Notes: a model not told the origin generated them from the letters alone. 64,000 nt of DNA from Streptomyces mirabilis (GCF_039503195.1 NZ_JBCJKP010000001.1:6510001-6574000); one strand, 5' to 3'; positions 34,435-43,560 are shown, counted from the first letter of the stretch. Translations and numbers: made by a program.

Positions 34435-34771
34435 TTCGTGCGCGCTTGTTTCCGCAAAACTCCTGGGGCAAACGGGGTGTGAGCTTTCACACGCAACTGG
34501 GAATTGCCTCGCGGCGTCGGGTTACGGCAGAGTCTCATTCCTGTCAGGCCCCGCATACGACACACGTGTACCCCCAGCGGTACCGCACCTCAGGAACACC
34601 AGAACTCCATAGAGTCGTCGTATGCCGCCCGCGCACCACGCGGCACTTCCGTCACGGGAGTTGCCCACCGGGCCCGTGCCTCCCGTGACCCCGCAGTTGG
34701 GAGGCCAGCGTTCAGGGGCACGATTGCGTCCGCGAGGGTCACCTAAGCGGGCGATGCTGGAAGGAAACCGT
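34435..34771. other. Promoter and leader region of the secreted transglycosylase gene
   Basis: The stretch of about 335 bases is relatively less GC-rich at its left end (GTGTGAGCTTTCACACGC contains a small GTGTGA/TCACAC inverted repeat at about 34477-34492). It carries no ORF with family features. I looked for a ydaO/c-di-AMP riboswitch, often found before such genes, and did not see one. Confidence 0.4.
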
Positions 34772-35464
34772 GTGAGCCGGATTTCGGTCCGGGGACTCGC
34801 AGTGGCCTCGGCCACCGCGGTCACCGCTGTCGGCGCCGTGAGTGGTGTTGCCTCGGGCAACACCGGCCAGCCGTCGAACGACGCCGAGGCGATGGCGAGC
34901 GACTCGACTCTCCTCGCGGACATACCCGCGGGCCAGCAGGCCCAGGTGCAGACCGCGTCCCTGACGCAGCAGGCCGACGCACAGGCCATCGCCGCGGACG
35001 CGAGCGCCAAGAAGGACGCGGAGGAGGCTGCCCGTAAGCAGGCGGCCAAGGACGCGGTCGCGAAGCAGAAGGCCGCGGCGGAAGCCAAGGCGCGCAAGGA
35101 TGCCGCGGAAGCGGCCAGCCGCTCCCAGACGCGTGCCGCTGCCGCTGTCAGCCTGGCCCCGCAGTCCTCGTACACCGTCGCTGAGGTCCAGGCCATCGCG
35201 CGCCAGATCATCCCCAGCGGTCAGTTCCAGTGCTTCAGCAACATCGTGGACCACGAGTCCACCTGGAACTACAGGGCGCAGAACCCCTCGTCCGGCGCCT
35301 ACGGTCTCGTGCAGTCGCTGCCCGGCAGCAAGATGGCGTCCGTCGGTGCCGACTGGCAGACCAACCCGGCCACGCAGATCAAGTGGGGCCTCAACTACAT
35401 GAACGACCGCTACGGCAGCCCTTGCGATGCCTGGTCGTACTGGCAGGCTCACGGCAACTACTGA
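34772..35464 (+). CDS. Secreted transglycosylase (SLT-like) with coiled-coil linker
   Basis: The 230-residue secreted cell-wall hydrolase starts with a signal peptide (VSRISVRGLAVASATAVTAV ... VASG, about residues 1-32). A long Ala/Lys/Glu-rich coiled coil (about 70-130; repeated AKKDAEEAARKQAAKD pattern) follows, then a compact transglycosylase-like domain (about 145-230). That domain has VDHESTWNYRAQNPSSGAYG (catalytic Glu in HEST) and WGLNYMNDRYGSPCDAW. It should cleave peptidoglycan glycan strands. GTG 34772 has GGAAGG upstream; ATG 34754 is an alternative. Confidence 0.88.
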   Translation: MSRISVRGLAVASATAVTAVGAVSGVASGNTGQPSNDAEAMASDSTLLADIPAGQQAQVQTASLTQQADAQAIAADASAKKDAEEAARKQAAKDAVAKQKAAAEAKARKDAAEAASRSQTRAAAAVSLAPQSSYTVAEVQAIARQIIPSGQFQCFSNIVDHESTWNYRAQNPSSGAYGLVQSLPGSKMASVGADWQTNPATQIKWGLNYMNDRYGSPCDAWSYWQAHGNY

Positions 35465-35495
35465 GCCGTCGTCACCTCCGGCCGCTCAACCTTTC

Positions 35496-35528
35496 GAAGC
35501 CCCTCCCCGTCCTAGGGGGAGGGGCTTC
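35496..35528. terminator. Hairpin terminator after the transglycosylase gene
   Basis: GAAGCCCCTCCCC and GGGGAGGGGCTTC form a perfect 13-bp stem with the 7-base loop GTCCTAG, 32 bases after the stop. No U tract follows. Confidence 0.8.
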
Positions 35529-35598
35529 GGCCATGTACGGTCGGAACCGACGACTCCAGGGGGGAGTGGTGGGGAGAAGCGGGGGAAAAGGACGGATC

Positions 35599-37041
35599 AT
35601 GTCGAGAGTGCCAGGGTTGCTCGGTCGGCTCGGCGCCGGGCTGACCGAGCTGGGTGCGCGGTTGGACGAGCGCCGCGCCGAGGTGGAGAAGGAGTCGGGG
35701 GGCTCGCTCGACCTGATCGACGAGACCGACGACCGGTCGCCGCGCGGCTCCACGACGACGGCATGGACGGACGCGAAGCCTTCCGCATCCCCTGCCGACG
35801 CCGCTCCCGAACCCATCCGCGAACGTGAACCCGGATCCGATTCCGAGTCGGAGCCCTCCGCCGTCTCCGCCCCCGCCGCCCACTACACCCTTGGGCCGGA
35901 GACGGACACCCGGCCCGATCCCGTCCTGGCCGTGCCGTGGGGCGTACGGGTCGCGGCCGAGGCCGGCTGGCGGCTGCTCGTTCTCGCGGGCACCCTCTGG
36001 GTCTTGATGCGGGTGATCAGCGCCGTACAACTAGTCGTACTGGCCTTCGTCGCCGCGCTGCTCATCACCGCGCTCCTTCAGCCCACCGTGGCGCGCCTGA
36101 AGAGAGTGGGATTCCCCAGGGGCCTCGCCACCGCGCTCACCGCGATCCTCGGCTTCGTCATCATGGGGCTGGTCGGCTGGTTCGTGGTCTGGCAGGTCCA
36201 GGAGAACATCGACAACCTCTCGAACCAGATCCAGGACGGCATCGACGAGTTGCGCAAGTGGCTCCTCAACAGCCCGTTCCACGTGACGGACAAGCAGATC
36301 AACGAGATCGCCAAGAACCTGCGGGACGCGATCGGCGCGAACACGGACCAGATCACGTCGGCGGGGCTGGAGGGCGTGACGGTCATAGTGGAAGCCCTGA
36401 CCGGCATCCTTCTGACGATGTTCTCGACGCTCTTCCTTCTCTACGACGGCAAGCGGATCTGGGAGTGGACGCTGAAGCTGGTGCCGGCGGCGGCACGGCC
36501 GGGGGTGGCCGGGGCGGGGCCCCGCGCGTGGCGGACCCTGACGGCCTATGTGCGCGGCACGGTGATAGTGGCTCTGATCGACGCGATCTTCATCGGCCTC
36601 GGCATCTACTTCCTGAACGTCCCCATGGCCGTGCCCCTCGCCGTCTTCATCTTCCTCTTCGCGTTCATTCCGCTGGTGGGCGCGGTGATGTCGGGGGCGT
36701 TGGCGGTGGTGGTCGCGGTGGTGACGCAGGGTGTGTTCACCGCGCTGATGACGCTGCTCGTCGTGCTCGCGGTCCAGCAGATCGAGGGCCACATCCTCCA
36801 GCCGTTCATTCTGGGGCGGGCCGTGCGGGTCCATCCGCTGGCGGTGGTGCTGTCCGTCGCGGCGGGTGGGCTGGTCGCCGGGATCGGCGGGGCCGTGGTG
36901 GCGGTGCCGCTGGTGGCGGTCACCAACACGGTGGTGGGATACCTGCGTTCGTACTCCCGCGAGCCGGCACTGCGCCACGCGCCGGAGCCGCGCGGCGCCA
37001 CCGCGGTGGATGTGGCCCCGGTGCGTCCCCCGTCTCTGTGA
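35599..37041 (+). CDS. AI-2E family transporter (PerM-like permease)
   Basis: The 480-residue polytopic membrane protein has a charged, Ser/Pro-rich cytoplasmic N-terminus of about 115 residues, unusual in length. Next come the eight-helix AI-2E/PerM core: WVLMRVISAVQLVVLAFVAA, a periplasmic helical section (about 200-260, ENIDNLSNQIQDGIDELRKW), then GTVIVALIDAIFIGLG, PLVGAVMSGALAVVVAVVTQ, and the C-terminal GHILQPFILGRAVRVHPLAV signature. Substrate is unknown. The ATG at 35599 has AAAGGA upstream. Confidence 0.88.
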   Translation: MSRVPGLLGRLGAGLTELGARLDERRAEVEKESGGSLDLIDETDDRSPRGSTTTAWTDAKPSASPADAAPEPIREREPGSDSESEPSAVSAPAAHYTLGPETDTRPDPVLAVPWGVRVAAEAGWRLLVLAGTLWVLMRVISAVQLVVLAFVAALLITALLQPTVARLKRVGFPRGLATALTAILGFVIMGLVGWFVVWQVQENIDNLSNQIQDGIDELRKWLLNSPFHVTDKQINEIAKNLRDAIGANTDQITSAGLEGVTVIVEALTGILLTMFSTLFLLYDGKRIWEWTLKLVPAAARPGVAGAGPRAWRTLTAYVRGTVIVALIDAIFIGLGIYFLNVPMAVPLAVFIFLFAFIPLVGAVMSGALAVVVAVVTQGVFTALMTLLVVLAVQQIEGHILQPFILGRAVRVHPLAVVLSVAAGGLVAGIGGAVVAVPLVAVTNTVVGYLRSYSREPALRHAPEPRGATAVDVAPVRPPSL

Positions 37042-37125
37042 CGATTCCACCCCTGAGGCGGGGGCTTCGCCCCGCATCCCCCGCCCGCCCGGATTCGTTT
37101 GGCAGCAGGCCCTGTGGGGGTTGGT

Positions 37126-37215
37126 CGCGCAGTTGCCCGCGCCCCTGAAAGCCTGGGGCGCCGGGGCGGAGCCCCGTGCCCCAGGGGCACGGGAACTGCG
37201 CGCCAAGCCCCCACT
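37126..37215. repeat. Dispersed GC-rich intergenic repeat, two copies in opposite orientation
   Basis: GGTCGCGCAGTTGCCCGCGC followed by CCCTGAAAG is the reverse complement of the family motif seen at 6005 and 43595. After a GGGGCG/CGCCCC-type core, CACGGGAACTGCGCGCCAAG gives a second copy on the plus strand. It lies between the convergent AI-2E and ahpD genes and can fold into a large hairpin. Confidence 0.55.
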
Positions 37216-37324
37216 CAGCCGCAGCCGAAGAACTCACCCGGGTCCGGGGGCGGAGCCCCGGGGTGAAAGGCGAGGCCCCGCCCACCCGGGCAGGGTGAAC
37301 GGGGCCTGAGAGAAGAGGCGGAGG

Positions 37325-37858
37325 TTACTCCGCGAGAACGGCTTCGGCGTCCAGCGTCGTGGCGACCGCCTGGATCACGGAAGCGATCTTGAACGCCTCC
37401 TGGATCGTCTCCCGGTCGACGCCCGCCTTGCGGAGCACCTGCTCATGGGAGTCAAGACACTGCCCGCAACCGTTGACCGCGGACACCGCCAGCGACCACA
37501 GCTCGAAGTCGACCTTCTCGACACCGGGGTTGCCGATGACGTTCATCCGCAGACCGGCCCGCAGGGTCCCGTACTCGGGGTCCGACAGCAGGTGCCGCGT
37601 GCGGTAGAAGACGTTGTTCATCGCCATGATCGCGGCAGCCGACTTGGCGGCGGTGTACGCCTCCGGCGACAGCTGGGCCTTCGCCTCCGGCTCCAGCTCC
37701 CGCAGCACCCGCGGCGACCGCGCCGCGATCGCGCACGCCAGCACCGTCCCCCACAGCTGCTGCTGCGGAAGGTCCGAGTTGCCGATGACGGAGCCGAGGT
37801 TGAGCCGCAGGTCCTTCGCGTAGTCCGGCAGGTCGGACTTCAGTTCGTCGAGGGACAT
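37325..37858 (-). CDS. ahpD: Alkyl hydroperoxide reductase AhpD
   Basis: The 177-residue protein is the thiol adaptor that re-reduces AhpC in actinobacteria, itself reduced through lipoyl proteins. The catalytic CxxC is in [19 protein letters not shown] (Cys131, Cys134, with His138), matching M. tuberculosis AhpD within one residue. It starts 6 bases after the ahpC stop, so the two are co-transcribed. Confidence 0.96.
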   Translation of the reverse strand: MSLDELKSDLPDYAKDLRLNLGSVIGNSDLPQQQLWGTVLACAIAARSPRVLRELEPEAKAQLSPEAYTAAKSAAAIMAMNNVFYRTRHLLSDPEYGTLRAGLRMNVIGNPGVEKVDFELWSLAVSAVNGCGQCLDSHEQVLRKAGVDRETIQEAFKIASVIQAVATTLDAEAVLAE

Positions 37859-37864
37859 GGAGGG

Positions 37865-38419
37865 TTACTCACCCGCCAGGAGCGCCACCGGGTCGAGGGT
37901 GTTCTCGCCCTTGGTCCAGTTGCACGGGCAGAGCTCGTCCGTCTGGAGCGCGTCGAGGACCCGGAGGACCTCCTTGGGGTTACGGCCGACGGAACCGGCG
38001 GTCACCATGGAGAACTGGATCTCGTTGTTCTGGTCGACGATGAACACCGCACGCTTGGCGAAGCCGTCCTCGCCCTCGATGCCGAGGTCACGCATGAGCT
38101 CGTGCTTCGAGTCGGCCATCATCGGGAACGGCAGGTCACGCAGGTCGTCGTGGTCCTTGCGCCAGGCGTGGTGCACGAACTCGGAGTCGCCGGAGAAGCC
38201 GAGCACCTGAGCGTCACGGTCGGCGAACTCGTCGTTCAGCTTGCCGAAGGCCGCGATCTCGGTCGGGCACACGAAGGTGAAGTCCTTGGGCCATGCGAAG
38301 ATCACCTTCCACTGACCCTCGTAGGTCTTGTGGTTGATCTGCTGGAACTCCTCGCCCTTCTCCAGCGAGACACAGGCGGTCAGATCGAACTCGGGGAACT
38401 TGTCACCGACAGTGAGCAC
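37865..38419 (-). CDS. ahpC: Alkyl hydroperoxide reductase AhpC (2-Cys peroxiredoxin)
   Basis: The 184-residue peroxiredoxin reduces hydrogen and organic peroxides. The peroxidatic Cys51 is in FTFVCPTE, and C-terminal Cys164 and Cys166 in ELCPCNW include the resolving cysteine. AhpD, encoded downstream, regenerates it. The start is GTG 38419 with AAGGAGA upstream. The gene is divergent from oxyR, and the shared 158-base gap holds a LysR-type box, so induction by OxyR on peroxide exposure is expected, as shown in S. coelicolor. Confidence 0.97.
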   Translation of the reverse strand: MLTVGDKFPEFDLTACVSLEKGEEFQQINHKTYEGQWKVIFAWPKDFTFVCPTEIAAFGKLNDEFADRDAQVLGFSGDSEFVHHAWRKDHDDLRDLPFPMMADSKHELMRDLGIEGEDGFAKRAVFIVDQNNEIQFSMVTAGSVGRNPKEVLRVLDALQTDELCPCNWTKGENTLDPVALLAGE

Positions 38420-38533
38420 GCGCTCTCCTTGCAGCGGGGAAAAGCCCTTTTTGGGGGCGTTTCCCGAGGGTTGGACGAAGCTGATGTTGGCACACGCTGC
38501 ATTGATTACGGAAATAGCTACACTCGGTCGTGT

Positions 38534-38552
38534 TGATCGACTGCATCTATCA
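38534..38552. promoter_or_regulatory. LysR-type box, probable OxyR site between ahpC and oxyR
   Basis: TGAT, 11 bases, then ATCA gives the T-N11-A arrangement of LysR-family operators, 25 bases before the oxyR start. A CTAT-type half site (ATAGCT at 38513-38518) lies further towards ahpC. The role is inferred from position and from known OxyR control of this pair. Confidence 0.55.
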
Positions 38553-38577
38553 GTGACTATGAGTAAGAGGTACGGCC

Positions 38578-39588
38578 ATGGCCAGCCCGATGGGCAACGC
38601 AAGCTCCAAGGGCTCCATGAGCGGCAAGGGAGCCATGAGTTCCAAGGGGAACGGGCGCCGTCAGCCGAGCCTCGCCCAGCTGCGCGCCTTCGCCGCCGTG
38701 GCCGAGCACCTGCACTTCCGTGACGCGGCCGCCGCGATCGGCATGAGCCAGCCCGCGCTGTCGGGCGCGGTGTCCGTCCTGGAGGAGACGCTCGGCGTGA
38801 CCCTCCTGGAGCGTACGACCCGCAAGGTGCTGCTCTCACCCGCCGGCGAGCGTCTCGCCGTACGCGCGAAGGCGGTACTGGACGAGGTCGGCGCGCTCAT
38901 GGAGGAGGCGGAGGCGGTACGGGCGCCGTTCACCGGGGCCCTGCGCCTCGGCGTCATCCCCACCGTCGCGCCCTACCTCCTGCCCACCGTCCTCAACCTG
39001 GTCCACGACCGCTACCCGGACCTCGACCTCCAGGTCCACGAGGAGCAGACCGCCAACCTCCTCGACGGCCTGACCTCCGGCCGTCTCGACCTGCTGCTGC
39101 TCGCCGTCCCCCTCGGTGTGCCCGGCATCACCGAACTCCCGCTGTTCGACGAGGACTTCGTGCTCGTCACCCCGCTCGACCACTCGCTGGGCGGCCGGGA
39201 GGGAATCCCCCGCGAAGCCCTGCGCGAGCTCAATCTGCTCCTGCTCGACGAGGGGCACTGTCTGCGCGACCAGGCCCTGGACATCTGCCGCGAGGCGGGC
39301 CGGGAGGACGCGCCGGTCACCACCACGGCTGCGGGCCTGTCGACCCTGGTCCAGCTCGTCGCCGGCGGCCTCGGCTGCACCCTGCTGCCGCGCACCGCCG
39401 TCAAGGTCGAGACGACCCGCAGCAACCAGCTCCTCACCGGCTACTTCGCGGACCCGGCGCCGACCCGGCGGATCGCGCTGGCGATGCGCGCCGGGGCCGC
39501 GCGCGGCGGCGAGTACGAAGAACTGGCCGCAGCGCTCCGAGAAGCGCTGCGACCGCTGCCTGTACGGGTGTGGGACCGGGACGCCTGA
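38578..39588 (+). CDS. oxyR: LysR-family peroxide sensor OxyR
   Basis: The 336-residue regulator has an N-terminal winged helix-turn-helix (about residues 30-90: SLAQLRAFAAVAEHLHF and QPALSGAVSVLEETLG) and a LysR substrate domain. The redox pair is Cys228 and Cys237 in EGHCLRDQALDIC, with the same spacing as Cys199 and Cys208 of E. coli OxyR, so disulphide switching is expected. The N-terminus has an extra Ser/Gly/Lys-rich stretch of about 28 residues with internal Met codons (5, 14 and 20), so the true start may be later. AAGAGG precedes the ATG at 38578. It activates the divergent ahpCD. Confidence 0.95.
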   Translation: MASPMGNASSKGSMSGKGAMSSKGNGRRQPSLAQLRAFAAVAEHLHFRDAAAAIGMSQPALSGAVSVLEETLGVTLLERTTRKVLLSPAGERLAVRAKAVLDEVGALMEEAEAVRAPFTGALRLGVIPTVAPYLLPTVLNLVHDRYPDLDLQVHEEQTANLLDGLTSGRLDLLLLAVPLGVPGITELPLFDEDFVLVTPLDHSLGGREGIPREALRELNLLLLDEGHCLRDQALDICREAGREDAPVTTTAAGLSTLVQLVAGGLGCTLLPRTAVKVETTRSNQLLTGYFADPAPTRRIALAMRAGAARGGEYEELAAALREALRPLPVRVWDRDA

Positions 39589-39610
39589 GCGCCCCGGCCC
39601 ACGGGACCCG

Positions 39611-41959
39611 TCACTCGGTGCGCAGGCCGTCCGGCCGCATCAGGCGCAACAGCGGTGGCAGGCTGAGTGCGGTCACCAGCAGGACGACTCCCGCGCCGAT
39701 GCCGGTCATCGACAGCAGGCTCGGCCAGTCCACGCGCACCGAGACGCTCGTCATCTTCTGCAGGACCACGCCCAGGGTCACGCCGACCACGGAAGCGAGC
39801 AACAGACCCAGCGCGATCGGGATCGCGGTCTGCCAGAGCACCGACAGGCTCAGCGTGCGGCGTCGAGTGCCGAAGGCGACCAGGACGGAGAGCAGTTTCT
39901 TTCGCTCGCGCAGTTGTTCCAGCTGGGAGACCAGCAGGCTCGCGCCGATCAGGAACAGGACGCAGGCCGCGCCGACGGACAGGCCGGTGCGGATGGAGGT
40001 GTAGCGGTTGTCCTGCTCGGTCGACGCCCAGGTCCAGGCGTGGGCCAGCGGGCTGAGCTTCGCCGTGGCGTTGCGAACGAGGTCGTAGACGTCCGGTGCC
40101 GACTGGTCGATCTGCAGGTAGGCGTTGCCCTCGATCGCCTGCGCGGCCCCGGCCGGCAGTGCGCTCGGGGTGAACAGGATGCCGCCGGTCAGACCGTTCG
40201 TCGCATCCGTGCGGATCCGGGCTGCCTTGATGTCCTGAGGCACGGTCCAGGCGGCCTGCCTGCCCCTGAAGCTCTCGGCGTAGGAGGGGTCGATGTAGAG
40301 GGTCCGGCCGGGCTTGCCGAGCTTCGTCGCGTCCAGGTCGCTGTCGGGGCCCTTGACGAGGAAGACGTCGCCGTCGCGGCACGTCGGCAGCGTGGCCACC
40401 TCGCGCAGCGACGCGCAGTTGCCGACGGTCACGGTCGTGGACGTGGTGGGGTCCCGCTTCTTGTCGCCCAGCGAACCGGAGCCGATCGTGGTGACCTGTC
40501 GTACGCCCTTGGTCCGCGTGAACTGCTCGCGGGCCTGGTCGAGCGGGACGTCGTACGGGAGGCGGATCTGCATCTGCGCCCGCTGGAGGTCGTTCGACGT
40601 GTCCTTGGTGTAGTCGCCCTCGACCCCGGCGAACAGCATTTGCAGGGCGATGGCGCCGGCCACCGCGACCGCGATGCCGTTGACCATGCGGGCCGCCGTT
40701 CCGCTGCTCAACTGGAGTCTGCGGATGGCGAGTTGCCAGGACACCGAGCCGGACCCGAGCCGGGCGACGACCGTTTCGACGATCCAGGGCAGCAGCGCCG
40801 TGACGCCGATCAGGAGCAGCAGGACACCGCCGATCACCAGGTACTGGTTGAAGTTTCCGCTGGTGTTGCCCTTGCCGATCATCGGGTAGAGCATCGCGAG
40901 CCCGCCGATCGGCAGCAGCAGTCGCCACCACAGCCGGCGCCGCGCGGGCTTGGCCGCACGGACCACTCCGAGCGGCTCGATGACGACCCCGCGCAGTGCG
41001 AGCAGGGTGACGAGGACCGCGGCCGCGGGCACCGCGACGGCGACCAGGGCGGCCAGTGCGGGCGTGGGGTTCAGATAGCTCGGGAACACGCTCTTGCCGA
41101 AGATCTCCACGGATCCCGCCAGTTGACGGGCCAGCAGGAAGAAGACGGTGCCGAAGGCGAGCCCGAGGACGGCGCCCGAGAGGGCCTCGCCCGCGGCGAT
41201 CCGCCGGGTCATCCGGCTGTCGGAGCCGACCAGGCGCAGTGCCGCGAGCCGCCGGTCGCGCCGCTCGCCGCCGAAGCGCACGGCCGCGGCGATGAAGACA
41301 CCGACCGGCAGCAGCAGCACCACGAAGACGACGATGATCAGGAGGAGGAGTACCGGGTCCAGTCGGTCGGGCGGCCCGAGGGGCTCCCCGAAGTGGTCGA
41401 TACGGGTCACTCTGGAGCCGTCGATCCGCGGGGCGAGGTTGTCGGCGCCCGCGTAGAAGCTGAGTTCGTTCGCGCCGACGAGACCGGGCTCCCCGATGGT
41501 GCCGATGGTGCGGTAGGGCAGCCGCTCGCGCAGCAGTTTCCCGCTGCCGGACTTCAGCAGGTCCGCCAGCGCGGGGGAGACCACCATCTCGCCCGGCGCC
41601 GGGAGCTTCTTCACCCCTGGCGGCAGCGGCGCCCGGGCCCCCTCGGCTTGCACCTCGCGTCCGCGGATGTCCTTGTCGCGGTAGGTGTCGTCGACGGCCG
41701 CGACGAGAAGGGTCCGATCGGACGCCTTGGGTATGCCCACATCGGTGAACGTGATGTCCGTACGGGCCTTCTCGCGGTCGCTGCGGGCCTGGAGCGCACT
41801 CGGCAGCGCCGTGGTGAGCAGCAGCAGCGCGACGCCGAGCCCGACCCCGACGGCCGTGAGGACCGCGCGCATCCAGCCCTCGCGTCCGCCGGTGAAGGCG
41901 AACTTGGCGCCCATGGCCAGGTCTCTGGACCACTGCCGGAGGCTGGGAGCGGCGCTCAT
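39611..41959 (-). CDS. FtsX-like ABC transporter permease
   Basis: The 782-residue membrane protein has an N-terminal helix (about residues 30-52, MRAVLTAVGVGLGVALLLLTT) and a large extracytoplasmic domain. One FtsX four-helix block lies around 265-420, a second extracytoplasmic domain follows with DLQRAQMQIRLPYDVPLDQA, and a second FtsX block sits at about 645-775. It pairs with the ATPase gene upstream (start overlaps its stop). PadR regulation and lack of a MacA-like partner suggest a drug or envelope-stress exporter, or a lipoprotein/peptide mechanotransmission pump. Substrate unknown. Confidence 0.88.
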   Translation of the reverse strand: MSAAPSLRQWSRDLAMGAKFAFTGGREGWMRAVLTAVGVGLGVALLLLTTALPSALQARSDREKARTDITFTDVGIPKASDRTLLVAAVDDTYRDKDIRGREVQAEGARAPLPPGVKKLPAPGEMVVSPALADLLKSGSGKLLRERLPYRTIGTIGEPGLVGANELSFYAGADNLAPRIDGSRVTRIDHFGEPLGPPDRLDPVLLLLIIVVFVVLLLPVGVFIAAAVRFGGERRDRRLAALRLVGSDSRMTRRIAAGEALSGAVLGLAFGTVFFLLARQLAGSVEIFGKSVFPSYLNPTPALAALVAVAVPAAAVLVTLLALRGVVIEPLGVVRAAKPARRRLWWRLLLPIGGLAMLYPMIGKGNTSGNFNQYLVIGGVLLLLIGVTALLPWIVETVVARLGSGSVSWQLAIRRLQLSSGTAARMVNGIAVAVAGAIALQMLFAGVEGDYTKDTSNDLQRAQMQIRLPYDVPLDQAREQFTRTKGVRQVTTIGSGSLGDKKRDPTTSTTVTVGNCASLREVATLPTCRDGDVFLVKGPDSDLDATKLGKPGRTLYIDPSYAESFRGRQAAWTVPQDIKAARIRTDATNGLTGGILFTPSALPAGAAQAIEGNAYLQIDQSAPDVYDLVRNATAKLSPLAHAWTWASTEQDNRYTSIRTGLSVGAACVLFLIGASLLVSQLEQLRERKKLLSVLVAFGTRRRTLSLSVLWQTAIPIALGLLLASVVGVTLGVVLQKMTSVSVRVDWPSLLSMTGIGAGVVLLVTALSLPPLLRLMRPDGLRTE

Positions 41960-42642
41960 ACCACCCGCTCCATGTCGCGGGACTTTCCGTCGCGTACGAC
42001 GATCTCGCGGTCCGAGTAGGCGGCCACCCGTGCCTCGTGCGTGACGAGGACGACGGCGGCGTTGGTCGAGCGGGCCGCCTCGGTGAGCAGATCCATCACG
42101 CGTTCGCCGTTGAAGGAGTCGAGTGCTCCGGTGGGCTCGTCCGCGAAGAGTACGCGCGGGCTGGTGACCAGTGCCCGGGCCACGGCGACCCGCTGTCCCT
42201 GGCCGCCGGATATCTCGCCCGGCCGCTTGCCCTTGAGGTCGTCGACCTCCAGCCGTTCCATCCAGGACAGGGCGGTTCGCTCGGCCTCCTTGCGCCCGGT
42301 GCCGTTGAGCCGCAGCGGGAGGGCGACGTTCTCGACGCAGGTCAGTTCGGGAACGAGCTGCCCGAACTGGAACACGAACCCGAACTCGCTGCGCCGCAGC
42401 GCGCTGCGCTGGGCGTCGTTCATGGTCGCCATCTCCTGGCCGTTGTAGACGATGGACCCGGAGTCCGGTGTCACGATGCCGGCCAGGCAGTGCAGGAGGG
42501 TCGACTTGCCGGAGCCGGAGGGGCCCATCACGGCGACGACCTCGCCCGGGTGGATCGAGAACTCGGCGCCGTCGAGGGCGCTGGTGGGGCCGTACGCCTT
42601 GCGCAGGTCGTGGGCCGTGAGCAGGGAGCCTGCGGGGGTCAT
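41956..42642 (-). CDS. ABC transporter ATP-binding protein (LolD/MacB-type)
   Basis: The 228-residue ATPase has Walker A GPSGSGKST (40-48), the Q-loop FQFGQLVPELT, signature ISGGQGQRVAVARAL, Walker B VLFADEPTGALDS, and the H-loop VTHEARVAAYSD. The subfamily is LolD/MacB, which drives FtsX-like permeases such as the one overlapping its stop. The ATG at 42642 overlaps the padR stop (42639), so regulator, ATPase and permease form one operon. Confidence 0.93.
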   Translation of the reverse strand: MTPAGSLLTAHDLRKAYGPTSALDGAEFSIHPGEVVAVMGPSGSGKSTLLHCLAGIVTPDSGSIVYNGQEMATMNDAQRSALRRSEFGFVFQFGQLVPELTCVENVALPLRLNGTGRKEAERTALSWMERLEVDDLKGKRPGEISGGQGQRVAVARALVTSPRVLFADEPTGALDSFNGERVMDLLTEAARSTNAAVVLVTHEARVAAYSDREIVVRDGKSRDMERVV

Positions 42643-43163
42643 CGGGTTACCGCCTCGGCGAGTTTTTCGAGGCGCGCGGCGGTGAGCTCCAGCCACCGCA
42701 GGTCGGCCTCCAGGTGGAAGAGGGCGTGGTCGCAGATCAGCTGGTCGGCGAGGTCGCCCTTGCGCTTGCGGTCCGTCAGGATGCGCATCATCCGCAGGTG
42801 CTCGGAGCGCTGTGTGTCGAGGATCTCGGACGCGTCCCGGTGCGTGAGCAGCGCGAGGACGACCTTCGTGTAGAGGGTCGACTGCAGATACGGCTCGGGC
42901 TTCTCCGGCGTCGCGAGCCACCGCTGTACGTCGGTGATCCCGGCGTCGGTGATCGCGTACCGCTTCCGCTCCGGGCCGCCGCCCGCCTCTATCCCGTCGA
43001 CCTCGACGAGTCCGTGCTTGAGCAGTCGCGACATCGTCGAGTAGACCTGGCCGTAGTGCAGCGGCCGGTCGTGACCGAACTTCTCGTCGAAGGCCCGCTT
43101 CAGGTCGTAACCGTGGCGGGGCCCGGACTCCAGGAGTCCTAGGAGGGTGTGACCGATGGACAT
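42639..43163 (-). CDS. PadR-family transcriptional regulator
   Basis: The 174-residue regulator has the PadR winged helix (about residues 5-85: SIGHTLLGLLESGPRHGYDL, LHYGQVYSTMSRLLKHGLVE, GPERKRYAITDAG) and a C-terminal coiled dimer arm (about 100-170). It is the first gene of the ABC transporter operon. PadR repressors usually sense the exported compound and bind their own promoter; GTATAC repeats just upstream fit that. The ATG at 43163 is chosen, as the domain begins immediately. Confidence 0.9.
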   Translation of the reverse strand: MSIGHTLLGLLESGPRHGYDLKRAFDEKFGHDRPLHYGQVYSTMSRLLKHGLVEVDGIEAGGGPERKRYAITDAGITDVQRWLATPEKPEPYLQSTLYTKVVLALLTHRDASEILDTQRSEHLRMMRILTDRKRKGDLADQLICDHALFHLEADLRWLELTAARLEKLAEAVTR

Positions 43164-43183
43164 GCCGAGCACTCTACACACGG

Positions 43184-43208
43184 CGTATACACCGCACGTA
43201 TACACACC
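43184..43208. promoter_or_regulatory. Repeated GTATAC operator of the PadR-ABC operon
   Basis: CGTATACAC occurs twice, 13 bases apart (43184 and 43197 on), 21 to 45 bases upstream of the padR ATG. GTATAC is itself palindromic. This resembles the spaced inverted boxes bound by PadR repressors. Inferred. Confidence 0.5.
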
Positions 43209-43299
43209 GCGAATAGATCATGGTGGGCCCCGCGTTCGTGCAGGTCACGCCGGATTGTCACGGTTCCGTCACCGCGATTCCCTCGCCCCCGCCGCCCCT

Positions 43300-43560
43300 A
43301 CCCGTCCCATCACTGGGGGCTGCGCCCCCAGACCCCCCTGATCGGCCTGAACGGCCTCGTCCTCGGACGCCGGACGGGCTGAAAGAAGGGGACCGGGGTG
43401 GGCGGGGGCCGGGTGAGTGGGAGCGCCGGCCTTCGGCCTTGTCCTCAAACGCCGGAGGGCCGCAGGGAGCGGGCTGGAGTGGGTGGGGGGTGACCCTCGC
43501 CTTGTTCTCGATCGAGGGACGGCCCGAATGCCGCGGGCCGGGGCGGGCGGGGCACCGGCC
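43300..43560. repeat. Degenerate intergenic repeats, GCCTTGTCCTC type
   Basis: Three related blocks occur in the left half of a gene-free gap of about 650 bases: GGCCTCGTCCTCGGACGCCGG at 43353, GGCCTTGTCCTCAAACGCCGG at 43435, and CGCCTTGTTCTCGATCGAGG at about 43498. Before them GGGGGCTGCGCCCCC (about 43315) makes a short hairpin. I see no gene here. Confidence 0.5.

Noticed and set aside
34435..34771. Possible ydaO/c-di-AMP riboswitch before the secreted transglycosylase gene
   Set aside because: Such riboswitches precede some Streptomyces cell-wall hydrolases, but the conserved GGGTGAATC-like and flanking pseudoknot segments are not present.
39116..42019. Long open frame of about 967 codons on the plus strand
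   Set aside because: It is antisense to the oxyR end and ABC permease; it is rich in Arg, Gly, Gln and Asp with no family features, the usual shadow of high-GC coding DNA.
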